The position numbers and the translations under genes are program-made. A stretch of 64,000 nt of DNA from Pseudomonas sp. KU43P (GTDB lineage Bacteria > Pseudomonadota > Gammaproteobacteria > Pseudomonadales > Pseudomonadaceae): positions 651,001-715,000 of the forward strand of contig NZ_AP019365.1 of NCBI RefSeq assembly GCF_033095865.1, in the 5' to 3' direction. The notes under the pieces were generated by a model. It did not search any database and was not told the DNA's origin. It saw nothing but the letters and a program-made list of their open reading frames with translations. This document shows, piece after piece, positions 9,270-19,545 of the stretch (positions are counted from its first letter, which is position 1; the number at the start of each line of letters is the position of its first letter).

Positions 9270-10877
9270 TTAGTGGCGGAAGTGGCGCATTCCGGTGAAA
9301 ACCATCGCAATGCCAGCTTCGTCGGCAGCGGCGATGACTTCAGCGTCACGCATCGAACCACCTGGCTGGATCACGGCGCTGATACCCACTTTAGCCGCAT
9401 TGTCGATGCCGTCACGGAACGGGAAGAACGCATCCGACGCCATGACCGCACCCTGTACCTGCAGGCCGGCATGCTCGGCCTTGATGGCCGCGATGCGAGC
9501 GGAGTTGACGCGGCTCATCTGGCCGGCGCCAACGCCGATGGTCTGGCGCTGCTTGGCGTAGACGATGGCGTTGGACTTGACGAACTTGGCCACTTTCCAG
9601 GCGAATACCAGGTCGTGGATCTCCTGCTCGGTCGGCGCGCGCTTGGTAACGATCTTCAGGTCTTCGGCAGTGATCATGCCGTTGTCGCGGCTCTGCACCA
9701 GCAGGCCACCGTTGACGCGCTTGAAGTCCCAACCGGCAGCGCGCTCGGCTGGCCACTCGCCGCACTCCAGCAGACGCACGTTCTGCTTGGCAGCCACCAC
9801 GTCGCGGGCAGCCTGGGAGATTTTCGGGGCGATGATCACTTCGACGAACTGGCGGTCGACGATGGCCTTGGCGGTTTCACCGTCCAGCTCGCGGTTGAAG
9901 GCGATGATGCCGCCGAACGCCGACTCGGTGTCGGTGGCGTAGGCCAAGTCGTAGGCCTTGCGGATGCCGCCTTCTTCTTCAGGTACCACGGCCACGCCGC
10001 ATGGGTTGGCGTGCTTGACGATGACGCAGGCCGGCTTGACGAAGCTCTTCACGCACTCCAGCGCGGCGTCGGTGTCGGCCACGTTGTTGAACGACAGCTC
10101 CTTGCCCTGCAGCTGAACGGCGGTGGAAACGCTGGCTTCGCCTTTCTTGGCTTCAACGTAGAACGCCGCGCTCTGATGCGGGTTCTCGCCGTAGCGCATT
10201 TCCTGGGCCTTGACGAACTGGCTGTTGAAGGTGCGCGGGAATTCGCTGCGGTCTTCGGTGGACAGGGTGTCCTTGGCCTGGTCGATGGTGCCCATGTAGT
10301 TGGCGATCATGCCGTCGTAGGCGGCGGTGTGCTCGAACGCCTTGAGCATCAGGTCGAAACGCTGGGCGTAGGTCAGGCCACCGGCCTTGAGGCCTTCGAG
10401 GACGCTGGCGTAGTCGCTGGCATTGACCACGATGGCCACGTCCTTGTGGTTCTTGGCAGCCGAGCGGACCATGGTCGGGCCACCGATGTCGATGTTCTCG
10501 ATGGCGGTCGGCAGGTCACAGCCAGGCTTGGCGATGGTGGCTTCGAACGGGTAAAGGTTGACGGCGACCAGGTCGATCGGCTTGATGCCGTGCTCGTTCA
10601 TGATGGCATCGTCGACACCGCGACGGCCCAGGATGCCGCCGTGAATCTTCGGGTGCAGGGTCTTGACCCGGCCATCCATCATTTCGGCGAAGCCAGTGTA
10701 GTCGGCCACTTCCACCGCGTTGACGCCGTTGTCCTTGAGCAGCTTGTAGGTGCCGCCGGTGGACAGGATCTCGACACCGAGCTGTTGCAGCTCACGAGCG
10801 AATTCGAGGATACCGGTCTTGTCGGAGACGCTGATCAGGGCGCGGCGGACTGGCAGGCGGGTAGTCTGGTCGGTCAT
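9270..10877 (-). CDS. purH: Bifunctional AICAR transformylase/IMP cyclohydrolase PurH
   Basis: Catalyses the last two steps of IMP synthesis. 535 residues. An N-terminal MGS-like cyclohydrolase domain (~1-150: [34 protein letters not shown]) is followed by the transformylase domain with the [12 protein letters not shown] catalytic Lys-His segment, and ends in MRHFRH. An in-frame ATG 12 bases earlier exists, but [12 protein letters not shown] at 10877 is the usual start. Upstream lies fis, separated by a terminator. Confidence 0.97.
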   Translation of the reverse strand: MTDQTTRLPVRRALISVSDKTGILEFARELQQLGVEILSTGGTYKLLKDNGVNAVEVADYTGFAEMMDGRVKTLHPKIHGGILGRRGVDDAIMNEHGIKPIDLVAVNLYPFEATIAKPGCDLPTAIENIDIGGPTMVRSAAKNHKDVAIVVNASDYASVLEGLKAGGLTYAQRFDLMLKAFEHTAAYDGMIANYMGTIDQAKDTLSTEDRSEFPRTFNSQFVKAQEMRYGENPHQSAAFYVEAKKGEASVSTAVQLQGKELSFNNVADTDAALECVKSFVKPACVIVKHANPCGVAVVPEEEGGIRKAYDLAYATDTESAFGGIIAFNRELDGETAKAIVDRQFVEVIIAPKISQAARDVVAAKQNVRLLECGEWPAERAAGWDFKRVNGGLLVQSRDNGMITAEDLKIVTKRAPTEQEIHDLVFAWKVAKFVKSNAIVYAKQRQTIGVGAGQMSRVNSARIAAIKAEHAGLQVQGAVMASDAFFPFRDGIDNAAKVGISAVIQPGGSMRDAEVIAAADEAGIAMVFTGMRHFRH

Positions 10878-10907
10878 TTCGGATTCCAATAACGCGGTGG
10901 AGTCAGC

Positions 10908-10941
10908 AAAAAAGGCGCCTCTGTTCAGGGAGCCGCCTTTT
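10908..10941 (-). terminator. Bidirectional terminator between fis and purH
   Basis: Arms AAGGCGCCTC (10912-10921) and GAGCCGCCTT (10930-10939) pair at 9 of 10 positions around an 8-base loop. There is a T6 run for leftward transcription (A6 at 10908-10913) and TTTT to the right. It ends the dusB-fis transcript before purH. Confidence 0.8.
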
Positions 10942-10958
10942 CTGATTGGGATTCTGGC

Positions 10959-11279
10959 TTACAACAAGTCGTACTGCTTGAGCTTCTTGCGCAGGGTACC
11001 TCGGTTGAGTCCGAGCATCTCGCTGGCCTTGGTCTGGTTGCCCTTGACGTAATTCATCACGCTTTCGAGCAGGGGCGCCTCGACTTCGGAGAGCACCAGG
11101 TTGTACACGTCAGTGACGGTAGCGCCTTCCAGGTGTGCGAAGTAGTTGTGCAGCGCCTTCTCGACGCTGTCGCGAAGGGTCTGGCCCTCTTCGCTCGGCG
11201 TGTTGAGGTGCTGTTTGAGGTTGGCGTTGTCGCTCACGGGCGTTGTTCCACTCACTAATGTCTCGGTCATCATCGTCAT
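10959..11279 (-). CDS. fis: DNA-binding protein Fis
   Basis: Nucleoid protein and transcription factor of 106 residues. The C-terminal half contains the HTH ([29 protein letters not shown]), nearly identical to Fis in general. The N-terminal extension, rich in T, S and N, is the Pseudomonas form. The start at 11279 overlaps the dusB stop (ATGA), as in the conserved dusB-fis operon; the internal ATG at 11270 is a possible alternative. Ends at the bidirectional terminator. Confidence 0.95.
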   Translation of the reverse strand: MTMMTETLVSGTTPVSDNANLKQHLNTPSEEGQTLRDSVEKALHNYFAHLEGATVTDVYNLVLSEVEAPLLESVMNYVKGNQTKASEMLGLNRGTLRKKLKQYDLL

Positions 11280-12289
11280 GCGGCCACCCCTTGTTCGTCC
11301 TCTGTCTCAAGGCTCTGTCGACGTTCGCTGAAATACTCGCGAACGTTGGCGCACTGCGCTTGTGTGTCTTCCAAAGCGTTGAACCGGGAGCGAAACTCCT
11401 TGCCGCCGGGTCGTGTTGCCAGGTACCAGCCAACGTGCTTGCGGGCGATACGAACGCCCATCACATCACCATAGAAGGCGTGCAGCGCGGCCAGATGCTC
11501 CAGCAGGATACGTTCCACTTCGTCCAGCTTGGCGGCTGGCAAATGCTCGCCGGTCGCCAGGTAATGCGCGATCTCGCGAAAGATCCAGGGACGCCCTTGG
11601 GCAGCCCGGCCGATCAGCAGACCGTCGACCCCGGTGGCGTCCAGCACCGCCCGGGCCTTTTCTGGCGAAGTGATATCGCCATTGGCAAAAACCGGGATAG
11701 ACACCGCTTGCTTGATGGCAGCGATGGTGTCGTATTCGGCTTCGCCGGTGTACAGGTCGGCGCGTGTGCGGCCATGCACCGCCAGCGCCTGGATGCCGGC
11801 CTGTTCGGCGATCTTCGCCACGTTCAGGCCGTTCTTGTTCGCCCGGTCCCAGCCGGTGCGAATCTTCAGGGTCACCGGGACGTCCACCGCGCCAACCACG
11901 GCGTGGAGGATCTCGCTGACCAAAGCTTCATCTCTCAATAAAGCAGAGCCTGCGGCTTTGTTGCAGACTTTTTTTGCCGGGCAGCCCATGTTGATATCGA
12001 TGATCTGAGCACCCGCTTCGACGTTGGCCCGTGCCGCCGCTGCCATCATCTGCGCGTCGCCACCGGCGATCTGTACCGAGCGGGGCTCGGGATCACCTTC
12101 GTGGATGCGGCGCAGGCTCGACTTGCGGCTGTTCCACAGGCTCATGTCGCTGCTGACCATTTCCGACACCACCATGCCTGCGCCCAGGCGCTTGCAAAGT
12201 GTACGGAAAGGCTGGTCCGTGACCCCGGCCATGGGCGCGAGGATCAGGTTGTTGCGTAGTGTGTATGGGCCGATGCGTACCGCCGACAT
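11276..12289 (-). CDS. dusB: tRNA-dihydrouridine synthase DusB
   Basis: FMN-dependent enzyme that reduces uridine in the D-loop of tRNA. 337 residues with a TIM barrel: [13 protein letters not shown] at the start, [18 protein letters not shown] with the active-site cysteine, [20 protein letters not shown] and [13 protein letters not shown] for FMN phosphate. First gene of the dusB-fis operon, overlapping fis by 4 bp, an arrangement long known in gamma-proteobacteria where fis expression is driven from the dusB promoter. Confidence 0.95.
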   Translation of the reverse strand: MSAVRIGPYTLRNNLILAPMAGVTDQPFRTLCKRLGAGMVVSEMVSSDMSLWNSRKSSLRRIHEGDPEPRSVQIAGGDAQMMAAAARANVEAGAQIIDINMGCPAKKVCNKAAGSALLRDEALVSEILHAVVGAVDVPVTLKIRTGWDRANKNGLNVAKIAEQAGIQALAVHGRTRADLYTGEAEYDTIAAIKQAVSIPVFANGDITSPEKARAVLDATGVDGLLIGRAAQGRPWIFREIAHYLATGEHLPAAKLDEVERILLEHLAALHAFYGDVMGVRIARKHVGWYLATRPGGKEFRSRFNALEDTQAQCANVREYFSERRQSLETEDEQGVAA

Positions 12290-12439
12290 AGGTGTTCCCT
12301 GTTGTGGGGCCGAATCATTGGAGTCGAAAAAGGGTTGGCATGATACCCGCTCTCGGTGACCGGATAAAGATGGATTTGGATAAATTCTGAACAGTTGTCG
12401 GCTTATGCCTTAACGGATAACGGGCACCTTTGCCGCGCC

Positions 12440-12464
12440 ATCGCCGGCAAGCCGGCTCCCACAG
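12440..12464. repeat. Single REP element
   Basis: A TCGCCGGCAAGCCGGCTCCC core followed by ACAG, in the gap between the DUF3426 gene and dusB. A solitary copy; no inverted partner lies nearby. Confidence 0.7.
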
Positions 12465-12485
12465 AGCAGGGCCTGAGGTGCCGGG

Positions 12486-13811
12486 TTACTCGGGGGAGCG
12501 GAAGCTGAGGCTGTAGTTCACGGCCTTGGGGCCCGGGTCGAGGATATCCAGGGCGATGTGGATCGGCGTCTGGCTTGGCATCTCGCCACGGCCGGCCAGC
12601 TCGCCGGAGAGGTACTCGCTGGGTTTGAAGCGACGGCTGGCGATCAGCTGGCCGTTGAGGTCGGCGAATCGCAGTTCCAGCAGCGGGAACGGCTGGGCGA
12701 ACGGAGCGCGGTTGTAGATGATCGCGTCGACGATCAGTGCACCCTTGAAGTCCGGGTGGCTGCGCACCACCAGGTTGCTGCTCTTGATCCGGCCGATGTC
12801 GACGCGGCTCGGCACCTGGCAGCCGAGCACTGGGCACAATTGCTGGAAGATCGGCCGGTACTGGTCCTGGCGGGCCATTTCGTCGAAATGGAACCACACG
12901 TACTGGAAGGCCAGCAGGCCTGCGGCGAGCAGGGTCAGAAAGCCCCACAGCAGGCGCTTGCCCCAGTTGGCCTCGGGCTTTTCCCAGCCCAGTTGCAGCG
13001 GGTCATCCACCACATCGACCAGCGGCTCCTTGCGCGAAGGGCGCTCGGCCTTGGCGGCGAAAGCGGGCTCCAGCCGCTCGCCCGGCAGCGGCGAGACAGG
13101 GTCGTCATCGCGCGCCGACAAATGGATATCCACTTCGTCGTCATCACGAGCGCTCAGGCCTTTTTCGTGGATGACTTCATCCTCATCGATCGCATGCGGT
13201 TCGTCGAAACGCTCGGCTTCGACCGGCTCGGCACGTTCGTCTTCGAGGTCGAGGCCAAGGTTGGTACCCAGGGTCGGCTCGGTGCGATCTCCGGGGGCCG
13301 GCTCCAGGTCCAGTGGTTCCTGCTCCAGCAGCACAGGGGCGGGCTCATCAAGCGTTTGCGGCTCTGCGCGATCGCCGGTAGCGGTGCCGAACAGCTGGTC
13401 ATCATGATCATCGATGGCAGGCTCGTCACGGCGCGCCTGCAAGGCCCCGGAAGTTGCAGCGGGGCCAGGCTCGGCAGGCTTGCCGCGACGCTCCAGGCGA
13501 GCCAGCTCCTGGTCCAGGTCCAGCTCGTCCAGGGCTTGCGCGGTCGCCGCCCAGTCCTCTGGTTCGACCGGCGGGCGCGTAACAGGTGCAGGCTCGGGCG
13601 CCACGATGGGCTCGACAACGGGGGCTGGTGCCACCGCAGCGGCCTCGGCCGCCGGTTGTGCACGGTTCTGCTCCAGCAGCTGCTTGGCCGCATTGAACAC
13701 CTGCAGGCAGTGGCCGCAGCGCACCACGCCGCGCGCTACGCTCAGCTGGTGATGAGTGACGCGAAAGCTGGTCTGGCAATGCGGGCACTGGGTGACGAAA
13801 CTGTCGGTCAT
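12486..13811 (-). CDS. Zinc-ribbon/DUF3426 membrane protein
   Basis: 441 residues. The N-terminus is an MJ0042-type zinc ribbon: CPHC at ~9-12 and CGHC at ~32-35. A long acidic, low-complexity region (~50-280, rich in E, D, P and A) follows, then one membrane helix (~290: LLWGFLTLLAAGLLAFQYVW) and a C-terminal DUF3426 domain probably outside the membrane (VPSRVDIGRIKSSNLVV, LLELRFADLNGQLIASRRF). Function unknown. The family commonly sits next to prmA, as here. 42 bp separate it from the prmA stop on the same strand. Confidence 0.8.
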   Translation of the reverse strand: MTDSFVTQCPHCQTSFRVTHHQLSVARGVVRCGHCLQVFNAAKQLLEQNRAQPAAEAAAVAPAPVVEPIVAPEPAPVTRPPVEPEDWAATAQALDELDLDQELARLERRGKPAEPGPAATSGALQARRDEPAIDDHDDQLFGTATGDRAEPQTLDEPAPVLLEQEPLDLEPAPGDRTEPTLGTNLGLDLEDERAEPVEAERFDEPHAIDEDEVIHEKGLSARDDDEVDIHLSARDDDPVSPLPGERLEPAFAAKAERPSRKEPLVDVVDDPLQLGWEKPEANWGKRLLWGFLTLLAAGLLAFQYVWFHFDEMARQDQYRPIFQQLCPVLGCQVPSRVDIGRIKSSNLVVRSHPDFKGALIVDAIIYNRAPFAQPFPLLELRFADLNGQLIASRRFKPSEYLSGELAGRGEMPSQTPIHIALDILDPGPKAVNYSLSFRSPE

Positions 13812-13853
13812 GCGGCGATCCGGGAGCTGTGCAGAGGTTAATTCTAGGCCCGC

Positions 13854-14732
13854 TTAGCGGCGGCGACCACTGATGCGCACCCAGCCGTCGCGCACGACGA
13901 TCGGGTCCAGCTCGAAGTCGGCGGCGTAGGCTGCAGCCACTTCCTCACCCTGTTCGGCGAGGATGCCCGACAGCGCCAGCAGGCCACCCGGGCGAACCAG
14001 ACCGGACAGTTGCGGCGCCAGGGAAACCAGCGGGCCGGCGAGGATGTTGGCGACCAGCACGTCGGCCTGCATCGCCGGCATGTGCTCGGGCAGGTACAGG
14101 GCGAACGCGTCATCGGCGATGCCGTTGCGCTGGGCGTTGTCGCGCGAGGCTTCCAGGGCCTGCACGTCGATGTCGGTACCGACCGCTTCACGGGCGCCGA
14201 GCAGCAGCGAGGCGATGGCCAGAATGCCCGAACCGCAGCCGAAATCGAGCACCTGGGTGCCTTGCAACTGTTGGCCGTCGAGCCATTCCAGGCACAGCGC
14301 GGTGGTCGGGTGTGTGCCGGTACCGAAGGCCAGGCCAGGGTCGAGCAGCAGGTTGACCGCGTCCTTTTCCGGCGCTTCGTGCCAGCTCGGCACGATCCAC
14401 AGGCGCTGGCCGAAGCGCATCGGCTGGAAGTTGTCCATCCAGCTGCGTTCCCAGTCCTGATCCTCGATCACTTCGGCCTGGTGTTCCGGCAGCTCGGCGC
14501 CGGTCAGCAGGCGCAGGTGGGCGAACACGGCGTCAGGCTCGGCGTCGGCTTCGAACAGCGCCAGCAGGTGCGTGTGCGACCACAGCGGAGTGGTATTGAG
14601 GTCAGGCTCGAAGATCGGCTGATCTTCGGCGTCCATGAACGTGACCGAGACGGCGCCGACTTCGAGCAGGGCGTCTTCGTAGGTTTCGGCTTGTTCCGGG
14701 CTGATGGCCAGGCGTACTTGCAGCCAGGGCAT
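13854..14732 (-). CDS. prmA: Ribosomal protein L11 methyltransferase PrmA
   Basis: Trimethylates ribosomal protein L11. 292 residues starting [11 protein letters not shown]; a GTG three codons earlier is in frame, but homologues begin at this ATG. N-terminal substrate-recognition domain (~1-100), then a Rossmann methyltransferase with [16 protein letters not shown], the SAM loop [14 protein letters not shown] and the VANILAGPL catalytic segment. Same strand as the DUF3426 gene. A REP pair and the accC terminator separate it from accC. Confidence 0.95.
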   Translation of the reverse strand: MPWLQVRLAISPEQAETYEDALLEVGAVSVTFMDAEDQPIFEPDLNTTPLWSHTHLLALFEADAEPDAVFAHLRLLTGAELPEHQAEVIEDQDWERSWMDNFQPMRFGQRLWIVPSWHEAPEKDAVNLLLDPGLAFGTGTHPTTALCLEWLDGQQLQGTQVLDFGCGSGILAIASLLLGAREAVGTDIDVQALEASRDNAQRNGIADDAFALYLPEHMPAMQADVLVANILAGPLVSLAPQLSGLVRPGGLLALSGILAEQGEEVAAAYAADFELDPIVVRDGWVRISGRRR

Positions 14733-14842
14733 GGCGGGCACCTTTGTAAATCGACAGGGGCAGCCCGAGGCTGCGCGAAGGCTGGCAGTTTACGCGAGTG
14801 CGGGGGTTTGTGCATGAATTGAGGGGGCTGCTTTGCAGCCCA

Positions 14843-14924
14843 ATCGCCGGCAAGCAGGCTTCCACAGGTATTGCACCGACCTTGAAAGCGATGGGCCACT
14901 TGTGGGAGCCGGCTTGCCGGCGAT
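14843..14924. repeat. REP pair (BIME)
   Basis: Two inverted REP copies, ATCGCCGGCAAGCAGGCTTCC and TGTGGGAGCCGGCTTGCC, lie about 40 bp apart between accC and prmA. The first copy has drifted from consensus (GCAGG for GCCGG). Confidence 0.8.
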
Positions 14925-14942
14925 GAGGCCCTGGCAGGCCAT

Positions 14943-14971
14943 AAAAAACCCCGGCACAGGGCCGGGGTTTT
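14943..14971 (-). terminator. Terminator of the aroQ-accB-accC transcript
   Basis: A perfect 11-bp stem AAAACCCCGGC / GCCGGGGTTTT with a 5-base loop begins 21 bp after the accC stop. Flanking A and T runs make it work in either direction. Confidence 0.85.
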
Positions 14972-14991
14972 CATGCATCACGCTAACGCGA

Positions 14992-16347
14992 TCACTCCTG
15001 GCTAGCCAGTTTGTGCTCGAGGTAGTGGATGTTGACGCCGCCTTTGCAGAAGCCTTCATCACGCACCAGGTCGCGGTGCAGCGGGATGTTGGTCTTGATG
15101 CCGTCGACGACGATCTCGTCCAGGGCATTGCGCATGCGCGCCATGGCTTCGTCGCGGTCCTTGCCGTAGGTGATCAGCTTGCCGATCAGCGAGTCGTAGT
15201 TCGGCGGAACCGAGTAGCCGCTGTACAGGTGCGAATCGACGCGAACGCCGTTGCCGCCTGGCGCGTGGAAGTGCTTCACCTTGCCTGGGCTCGGGATAAA
15301 CTTCTTCGGGTCTTCGGCGTTGATACGGCACTCCAGCGAATGGCCACGGATGACCACGTCTTCCTGGCGGATCGACAGCTTGTTGCCAGCGGCGATGCTG
15401 AGCATCTCCTTGACGATGTCGATACCGGTGACCATTTCCGACACCGGGTGCTCAACCTGCACACGGGTGTTCATCTCGATGAAGTAGAAACGGCCGTTCT
15501 CGTACAGGAACTCGAAGGTGCCGGCACCGCGGTAGCCGATCTCGACGCACGCATCGACGCAACGCTTGAAGACTTCCTGGCGGGCCTTCTCGTCGATGCC
15601 CGGGGCAGGTGCTTCTTCCAGTACTTTCTGGTGACGGCGCTGCAGCGAGCAGTCGCGGTCGCCCAGGTGGATGGCGTTGCCTTGGCCGTCGGACAGCACC
15701 TGAACTTCCACGTGACGTGGGTTGGTCAGGAACTTCTCCAGGTAGACCATCGGGTTGCCGAAGGCAGCACCGGCTTCGGTGCGGGTGAGCTTGGCCGAGG
15801 CGATCAGGTCCTCTTCCTTGTGCACCACGCGCATACCGCGACCACCACCGCCACCGGCGGCCTTGATGATCACCGGGTAGCCGACGTCACGGGCGATCGC
15901 CAGGGCGACCTCTTCGTCTTCCGGCAGCGGGCCATCGGAGCCCGGTACGGTCGGTACGCCCGACTTGATCATCGCGTCCTTGGCCGAAACCTTGTCGCCC
16001 ATCAGGCGAATGGTGTCGGCTTTCGGGCCGATGAAGGCGAAACCGGACTTCTCCACCTGTTCGGCGAAGTCGGCGTTTTCCGCCAGGAAGCCGTAACCGG
16101 GGTGAATGGCGGTAGCGCCTGTCACTTCAGCCGCGGCGATGATCGCCGGGATGTGCAGGTACGAATCTTTGGACGAAGCAGGACCAATGCAGACCGACTC
16201 GTCTGCCAGGCCCAGGTGCATCAGTTCGCGGTCGGCCGTGGAGTGCACGGCGACGGTCTTGATGCCCAGCTCTTTGCAGGCACGCAGGATCCGCAGGGCA
16301 ATTTCCCCACGGTTGGCGATCAGGACTTTTTCCAGCTTCCCAGACAT
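14992..16347 (-). CDS. accC: Acetyl-CoA carboxylase, biotin carboxylase subunit AccC
   Basis: Carboxylates biotin on AccB with ATP and bicarbonate, the first half of the malonyl-CoA reaction. 451 residues: [20 protein letters not shown] at the start, ATP-grasp loop [13 protein letters not shown], and [18 protein letters not shown], the biotin carboxylase signature. The frame extends seven codons upstream, but MSGKLEKV matches homologues. 17 bp downstream of accB, so they form an operon. Confidence 0.97.
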   Translation of the reverse strand: MSGKLEKVLIANRGEIALRILRACKELGIKTVAVHSTADRELMHLGLADESVCIGPASSKDSYLHIPAIIAAAEVTGATAIHPGYGFLAENADFAEQVEKSGFAFIGPKADTIRLMGDKVSAKDAMIKSGVPTVPGSDGPLPEDEEVALAIARDVGYPVIIKAAGGGGGRGMRVVHKEEDLIASAKLTRTEAGAAFGNPMVYLEKFLTNPRHVEVQVLSDGQGNAIHLGDRDCSLQRRHQKVLEEAPAPGIDEKARQEVFKRCVDACVEIGYRGAGTFEFLYENGRFYFIEMNTRVQVEHPVSEMVTGIDIVKEMLSIAAGNKLSIRQEDVVIRGHSLECRINAEDPKKFIPSPGKVKHFHAPGGNGVRVDSHLYSGYSVPPNYDSLIGKLITYGKDRDEAMARMRNALDEIVVDGIKTNIPLHRDLVRDEGFCKGGVNIHYLEHKLASQE

Positions 16348-16364
16348 CGTTGGCTCTCCGCGAA

Positions 16365-16826
16365 TCAAACGATGGTGAACAGCGGCTGGTCGAACTCAAC
16401 CGGCTGACCGTCTTCCACCAGGATTTGGTCGATGACACCGCCAACATCGGCTTCGATGTGGTTCATCATCTTCATCGCTTCGACGATGCACAGCACCTGG
16501 CCTGCCTTGATGGTCTGGCCAACTTCAGCGAAGTTCGGCGAGGTCGGCGCAGGCTTGCGGTAGAAGGTACCGACCATTGGCGACTTGATCACGGTGCCAC
16601 GCAGGGCTGGAGCAGCGGCGGCTTCGGCGGCCGGGGCGGCAGCGGCAGCGACCGGGGCGGCAGCAGGAGCGGCAGCCATCGGAGCAGGTGCGAAGTACTG
16701 CTGGGCAGCTGGGGTCTTGCTGTGACGGCTGATACGGACCGACTCTTCGCCTTCCTTGATCTCCAGCTCGTCGATGCCAGACTCTTCCAGCAGCTCGATC
16801 AGTTTCTTGACTTTACGGATATCCAT
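16365..16826 (-). CDS. accB: Acetyl-CoA carboxylase, biotin carboxyl carrier protein AccB
   Basis: 153 residues. N-terminal [20 protein letters not shown], an Ala/Pro-rich linker (~38-75), and the biotinyl domain with EAMKMM, where Lys119 is the biotin site. Upstream is a 100-bp gap from aroQ carrying an AT-rich stretch (16862-16885), so accB may have its own promoter besides aroQ read-through. Confidence 0.97.
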   Translation of the reverse strand: MDIRKVKKLIELLEESGIDELEIKEGEESVRISRHSKTPAAQQYFAPAPMAAAPAAAPVAAAAAPAAEAAAAPALRGTVIKSPMVGTFYRKPAPTSPNFAEVGQTIKAGQVLCIVEAMKMMNHIEADVGGVIDQILVEDGQPVEFDQPLFTIV

Positions 16827-16926
16827 TAATCATCAACTCCCAAAGGTTCGGTCAGGGGGCGTAATTTAAAAACGTATCTGAACGTTTCTCTCGAACCCCG
16901 GCCCACAAAGGCCAGGGTCTCAATCA

Positions 16927-17379
16927 TCAGGGCTGTGCGTTGGCAGCCAGTTGTTCCAGCGCGGACTCCAGGGCCAGGCGATAACCGCTGGCGCCCAGAC
17001 CGCAGATCACTCCTACGGCGACATCGGAGAAGTAGGAGTGGTGACGGAACGGTTCGCGTTTGTGCACGTTGGACAGGTGCACTTCGATGAATGGGATGCT
17101 CACCGCGAGCAATGCGTCACGTAATGCGACGCTTGTGTGGGTGAAAGCAGCCGGATTGATCAGGATGAAGTCCACACCCTCGTTGCGTGCGGCGTGAATA
17201 CGGTCGATCAGTTCGTACTCGGCATTGCTCTGCAGGTACTGCAGATGATGGCCAGCGGCGCGGGCGCGCTGCTCCAGGTCCTGGTTGATCTGGGCCAGGG
17301 TCACGGCGCCGTAGTGGCCCGGTTCGCGAGTACCGAGCAGGTTCAGGTTGGGGCCGTGAAGCACCAGTAGGGTTGCCAT
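16927..17379 (-). CDS. aroQ: Type II 3-dehydroquinate dehydratase AroQ
   Basis: Shikimate-pathway enzyme of 150 residues, the family's usual size, forming dodecamers. It starts [20 protein letters not shown]; the active-site loop contains the tyrosine of GHYGAVTL, then [16 protein letters not shown] and [18 protein letters not shown] with the catalytic histidine. The frame is open 49 codons further upstream, but with no homology. The aroQ-accB-accC order is conserved in Pseudomonas. Confidence 0.96.
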   Translation of the reverse strand: MATLLVLHGPNLNLLGTREPGHYGAVTLAQINQDLEQRARAAGHHLQYLQSNAEYELIDRIHAARNEGVDFILINPAAFTHTSVALRDALLAVSIPFIEVHLSNVHKREPFRHHSYFSDVAVGVICGLGASGYRLALESALEQLAANAQP

Positions 17380-17558
17380 CTGCTGATTCCTTGGATTTGT
17401 AGGGCAATTCGACACAGCGCGGCGAGTGTGCCGTAAAGCGACGGCAAGTGTCCAGTTCCCGGCAATAGCCAGCACGATGTCCGAGATTCGCGCGAAATAT
17501 GTGACCAAATAATTAAATCTGGTCACTCATTGGCAGAAAATTCCCGGCACGCGGGAAG

Positions 17559-19331
17559 TTATAGACCGAGTTTGCCGCGCACGCGCGCAATAACTTCGGC
17601 GAAATCGCCGGCGTTTATCTCGCCAACCACCCGATCAGTGGTCATTTCGCTGCCGTTCGCCCCAAAGAACAGCAGTGCGGGTGGGCCGAACAGGTGATAG
17701 CGGTCGAGCAGGGTACGCTGCTCGGCGTTGCTCTGAGTGATATCGAAACGCAGCAGTTTGAAGACGCCCAGCTGGGATTGGACCTGAGGCGCATTGAGGA
17801 CTTCGTGCTCGATCACCTTGCAGCTGATGCACCAGTCGGCGTACCAGTCGAGCAGCACGGGCTGGCCGCTGGCCTTGGCTTGGGCCAGTGCGGCGTCCAG
17901 GGCAGCAGGCGTGGTGACGGTTTGCCAGGCACTCTGCTGGACGATGGCGCCGCTGCTGGCGCCGACGAGGGTGGGCGTCGGCAATGGCCGTAGCGGGTCG
18001 CCCTGGCCACTCAGTGCCCCGTACCAGCAGGCCAGGGCATACACCAGCAAGGCCAGACCGAGCAGTTGCGCCAGGCGTTGGCGGGGCGACTTGACCACGA
18101 ATTCCAGCGCACCGAGGAACAGCGCCACGCCAGCGGCCAGCAAGCCCACCAGCAACAGGGTCGCCGGCCCCGGCAACACGCGGCTGAGCAGGCCGATGGC
18201 CAGGCCCAGCAGCAGTACGCCGATGGCATTTTTCACGGTGTTCAGCCACGGGCCGCTCTTCGGCAACCAGGCCGCACCGCCGGTAGCTACCAGCAACAGT
18301 GGCGCACCCATGCCCAGGCCCAGGGCGAACAGCTTGAGTGCACCGCCCAGGGCATCACCGCTGGCGCTGATGTACAGCAGGGCGCCGGCCAGGGGCGCCG
18401 AGACGCAGGGCGATACCAGCAGGCTCGACAGCACGCCGAGCACCGCAGCCCCCAGCAGCGAGCCGCCTTTGGTGCGGTTGGCCACCTTGTCCAGGCGATT
18501 GCTCAGGGCTTGCGGGAGTTTCAGTTCGAACAGGCCAAACATGGCCAGGGCGAACAGCACGAAGAACAGCGCGAACGGCACCAGCACCCAGGCCGATTGC
18601 AACCGCGCTTGCAGGTTCAGGCCGGCGCCGAACAGGCCCATCAGTGCGCCCAGCACGGCGAAGCTGACGGCCATCGGCAGGATATAAGCCAGCGACAGGG
18701 CCAAGCCGCGCAGGCCGCCGACCTGGCCGCGCAGCACCACGCCGGAGAGAATCGGCAGCATCGGCAGCACGCAGGGGGTGAAAGTCAGGCCGACTCCGGC
18801 GAGGAAGAACAGCAGCAGCGATTTCCAGCTCCAGGCGTGTTCGCCGCTTGCCGGCAATGCGCCACCGCCTTCCCCGTCGATGCTCAGCCGTTCGGTTTCC
18901 GGTGGGTAGCACAGGCCTTTGTCGGCGCAGCCCTGGTAGCCCACGAGCAGGGTGAAGGCGCGGGCGTCGGTGCGTGGCAGCTCGATGTCGAGCACGCCGT
19001 GATAGACCTCGACGTCGCCGAAGAACTCGTCGTGCTTGGCCTCGCCTTTGGGGATGTTGGGCGTGCCCAGGGCGATGTCCGCCGGTTCCGTGCGGAACTG
19101 GAAGCGGTGGCGGTAGAGGTAGTAGCCGTCGGTGGCGACCAAGCGCAGCTTGATTGTTTGCGCGTCGGCTTGGACCAGGCTGAGCTTGAAGGCCTCGTGC
19201 ACCGGCAGAAAGTCGGCGCCGTTGGACAGCGAGGCGGCGCCGAGGGTGGCGCTGGGGCGGTTGTCGAGCAGGCCCGTGGCGAAGGTAGGGCTGGCCAGCA
19301 GCAGGAACAGCAGGAAAAACAGGCGGCGCAT
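17559..19331 (-). CDS. dsbD: Thiol:disulfide interchange protein DsbD
   Basis: Carries electrons from cytoplasmic thioredoxin to the periplasm for DsbC/DsbG and CcmG. 590 residues: signal peptide ~1-19 (LFFLLFLLLASPTFA), periplasmic alpha domain with C-x5-C (GCADKGLC), eight-helix beta domain with cysteines in LTFTPCVLPMLPIL and LLVSPCVSAPLAG, and gamma thioredoxin domain with CISC in DWYADWCISCKVIE. ATG at 19331 chosen by the signal peptide; the open frame upstream translates repeat DNA. The IS256 element lies 215 bp upstream, so its promoter region is probably intact. Confidence 0.95.
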   Translation of the reverse strand: MRRLFFLLFLLLASPTFATGLLDNRPSATLGAASLSNGADFLPVHEAFKLSLVQADAQTIKLRLVATDGYYLYRHRFQFRTEPADIALGTPNIPKGEAKHDEFFGDVEVYHGVLDIELPRTDARAFTLLVGYQGCADKGLCYPPETERLSIDGEGGGALPASGEHAWSWKSLLLFFLAGVGLTFTPCVLPMLPILSGVVLRGQVGGLRGLALSLAYILPMAVSFAVLGALMGLFGAGLNLQARLQSAWVLVPFALFFVLFALAMFGLFELKLPQALSNRLDKVANRTKGGSLLGAAVLGVLSSLLVSPCVSAPLAGALLYISASGDALGGALKLFALGLGMGAPLLLVATGGAAWLPKSGPWLNTVKNAIGVLLLGLAIGLLSRVLPGPATLLLVGLLAAGVALFLGALEFVVKSPRQRLAQLLGLALLVYALACWYGALSGQGDPLRPLPTPTLVGASSGAIVQQSAWQTVTTPAALDAALAQAKASGQPVLLDWYADWCISCKVIEHEVLNAPQVQSQLGVFKLLRFDITQSNAEQRTLLDRYHLFGPPALLFFGANGSEMTTDRVVGEINAGDFAEVIARVRGKLGL

Positions 19332-19448
19332 GGCGGACTCGCGAGGTGGAACGTGCCGGGCATGATAGCGGAGTTGCCGGGGGTTGGCAGGGGGGTGTCT
19401 TTGGCAGCGACACATGGTCGCTGGTTGTGATGGGCCATTACTGGCCCT

Positions 19449-19530
19449 ATCGCCGGCAAGCCGGCTCCTACAGGTAGCCCACAGCACTTGAGATCTGTGG
19501 CGTGTCTGTGGGAGCCGGCTTGCCGGTGAT
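19449..19530. repeat. REP pair upstream of dsbD, adjacent to the IS
   Basis: Inverted REP copies ATCGCCGGCAAGCCGGCTCC and GGAGCCGGCTTGCCGGTGAT, about 40 bp apart. The second ends 7 bp before the target-site duplication of the IS256 element. Confidence 0.85.
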
Positions 19531-19537
19531 GGGGCCG

Positions 19538-19545
19538 AACCTGTC
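19538..19545. other. Left copy of the IS target-site duplication
   Basis: AACCTGTC, repeated exactly at 20907-20914 on the other side of the IS. Eight bp is typical of IS256-family insertion. Confidence 0.85.

Noticed and set aside
9273..10892. A 539-codon open frame on the plus strand opposite purH
   Set aside because: Exact antisense of a conserved gene; a product of high GC third positions. Its protein is compositionally odd (Val/Asp/His-rich) and matches nothing I know.
17380..17526. Longer AroQ with a 49-residue N-terminal extension
   Set aside because: The extension is not hydrophobic or conserved and the ATG at 17379 gives the standard 150-residue enzyme.
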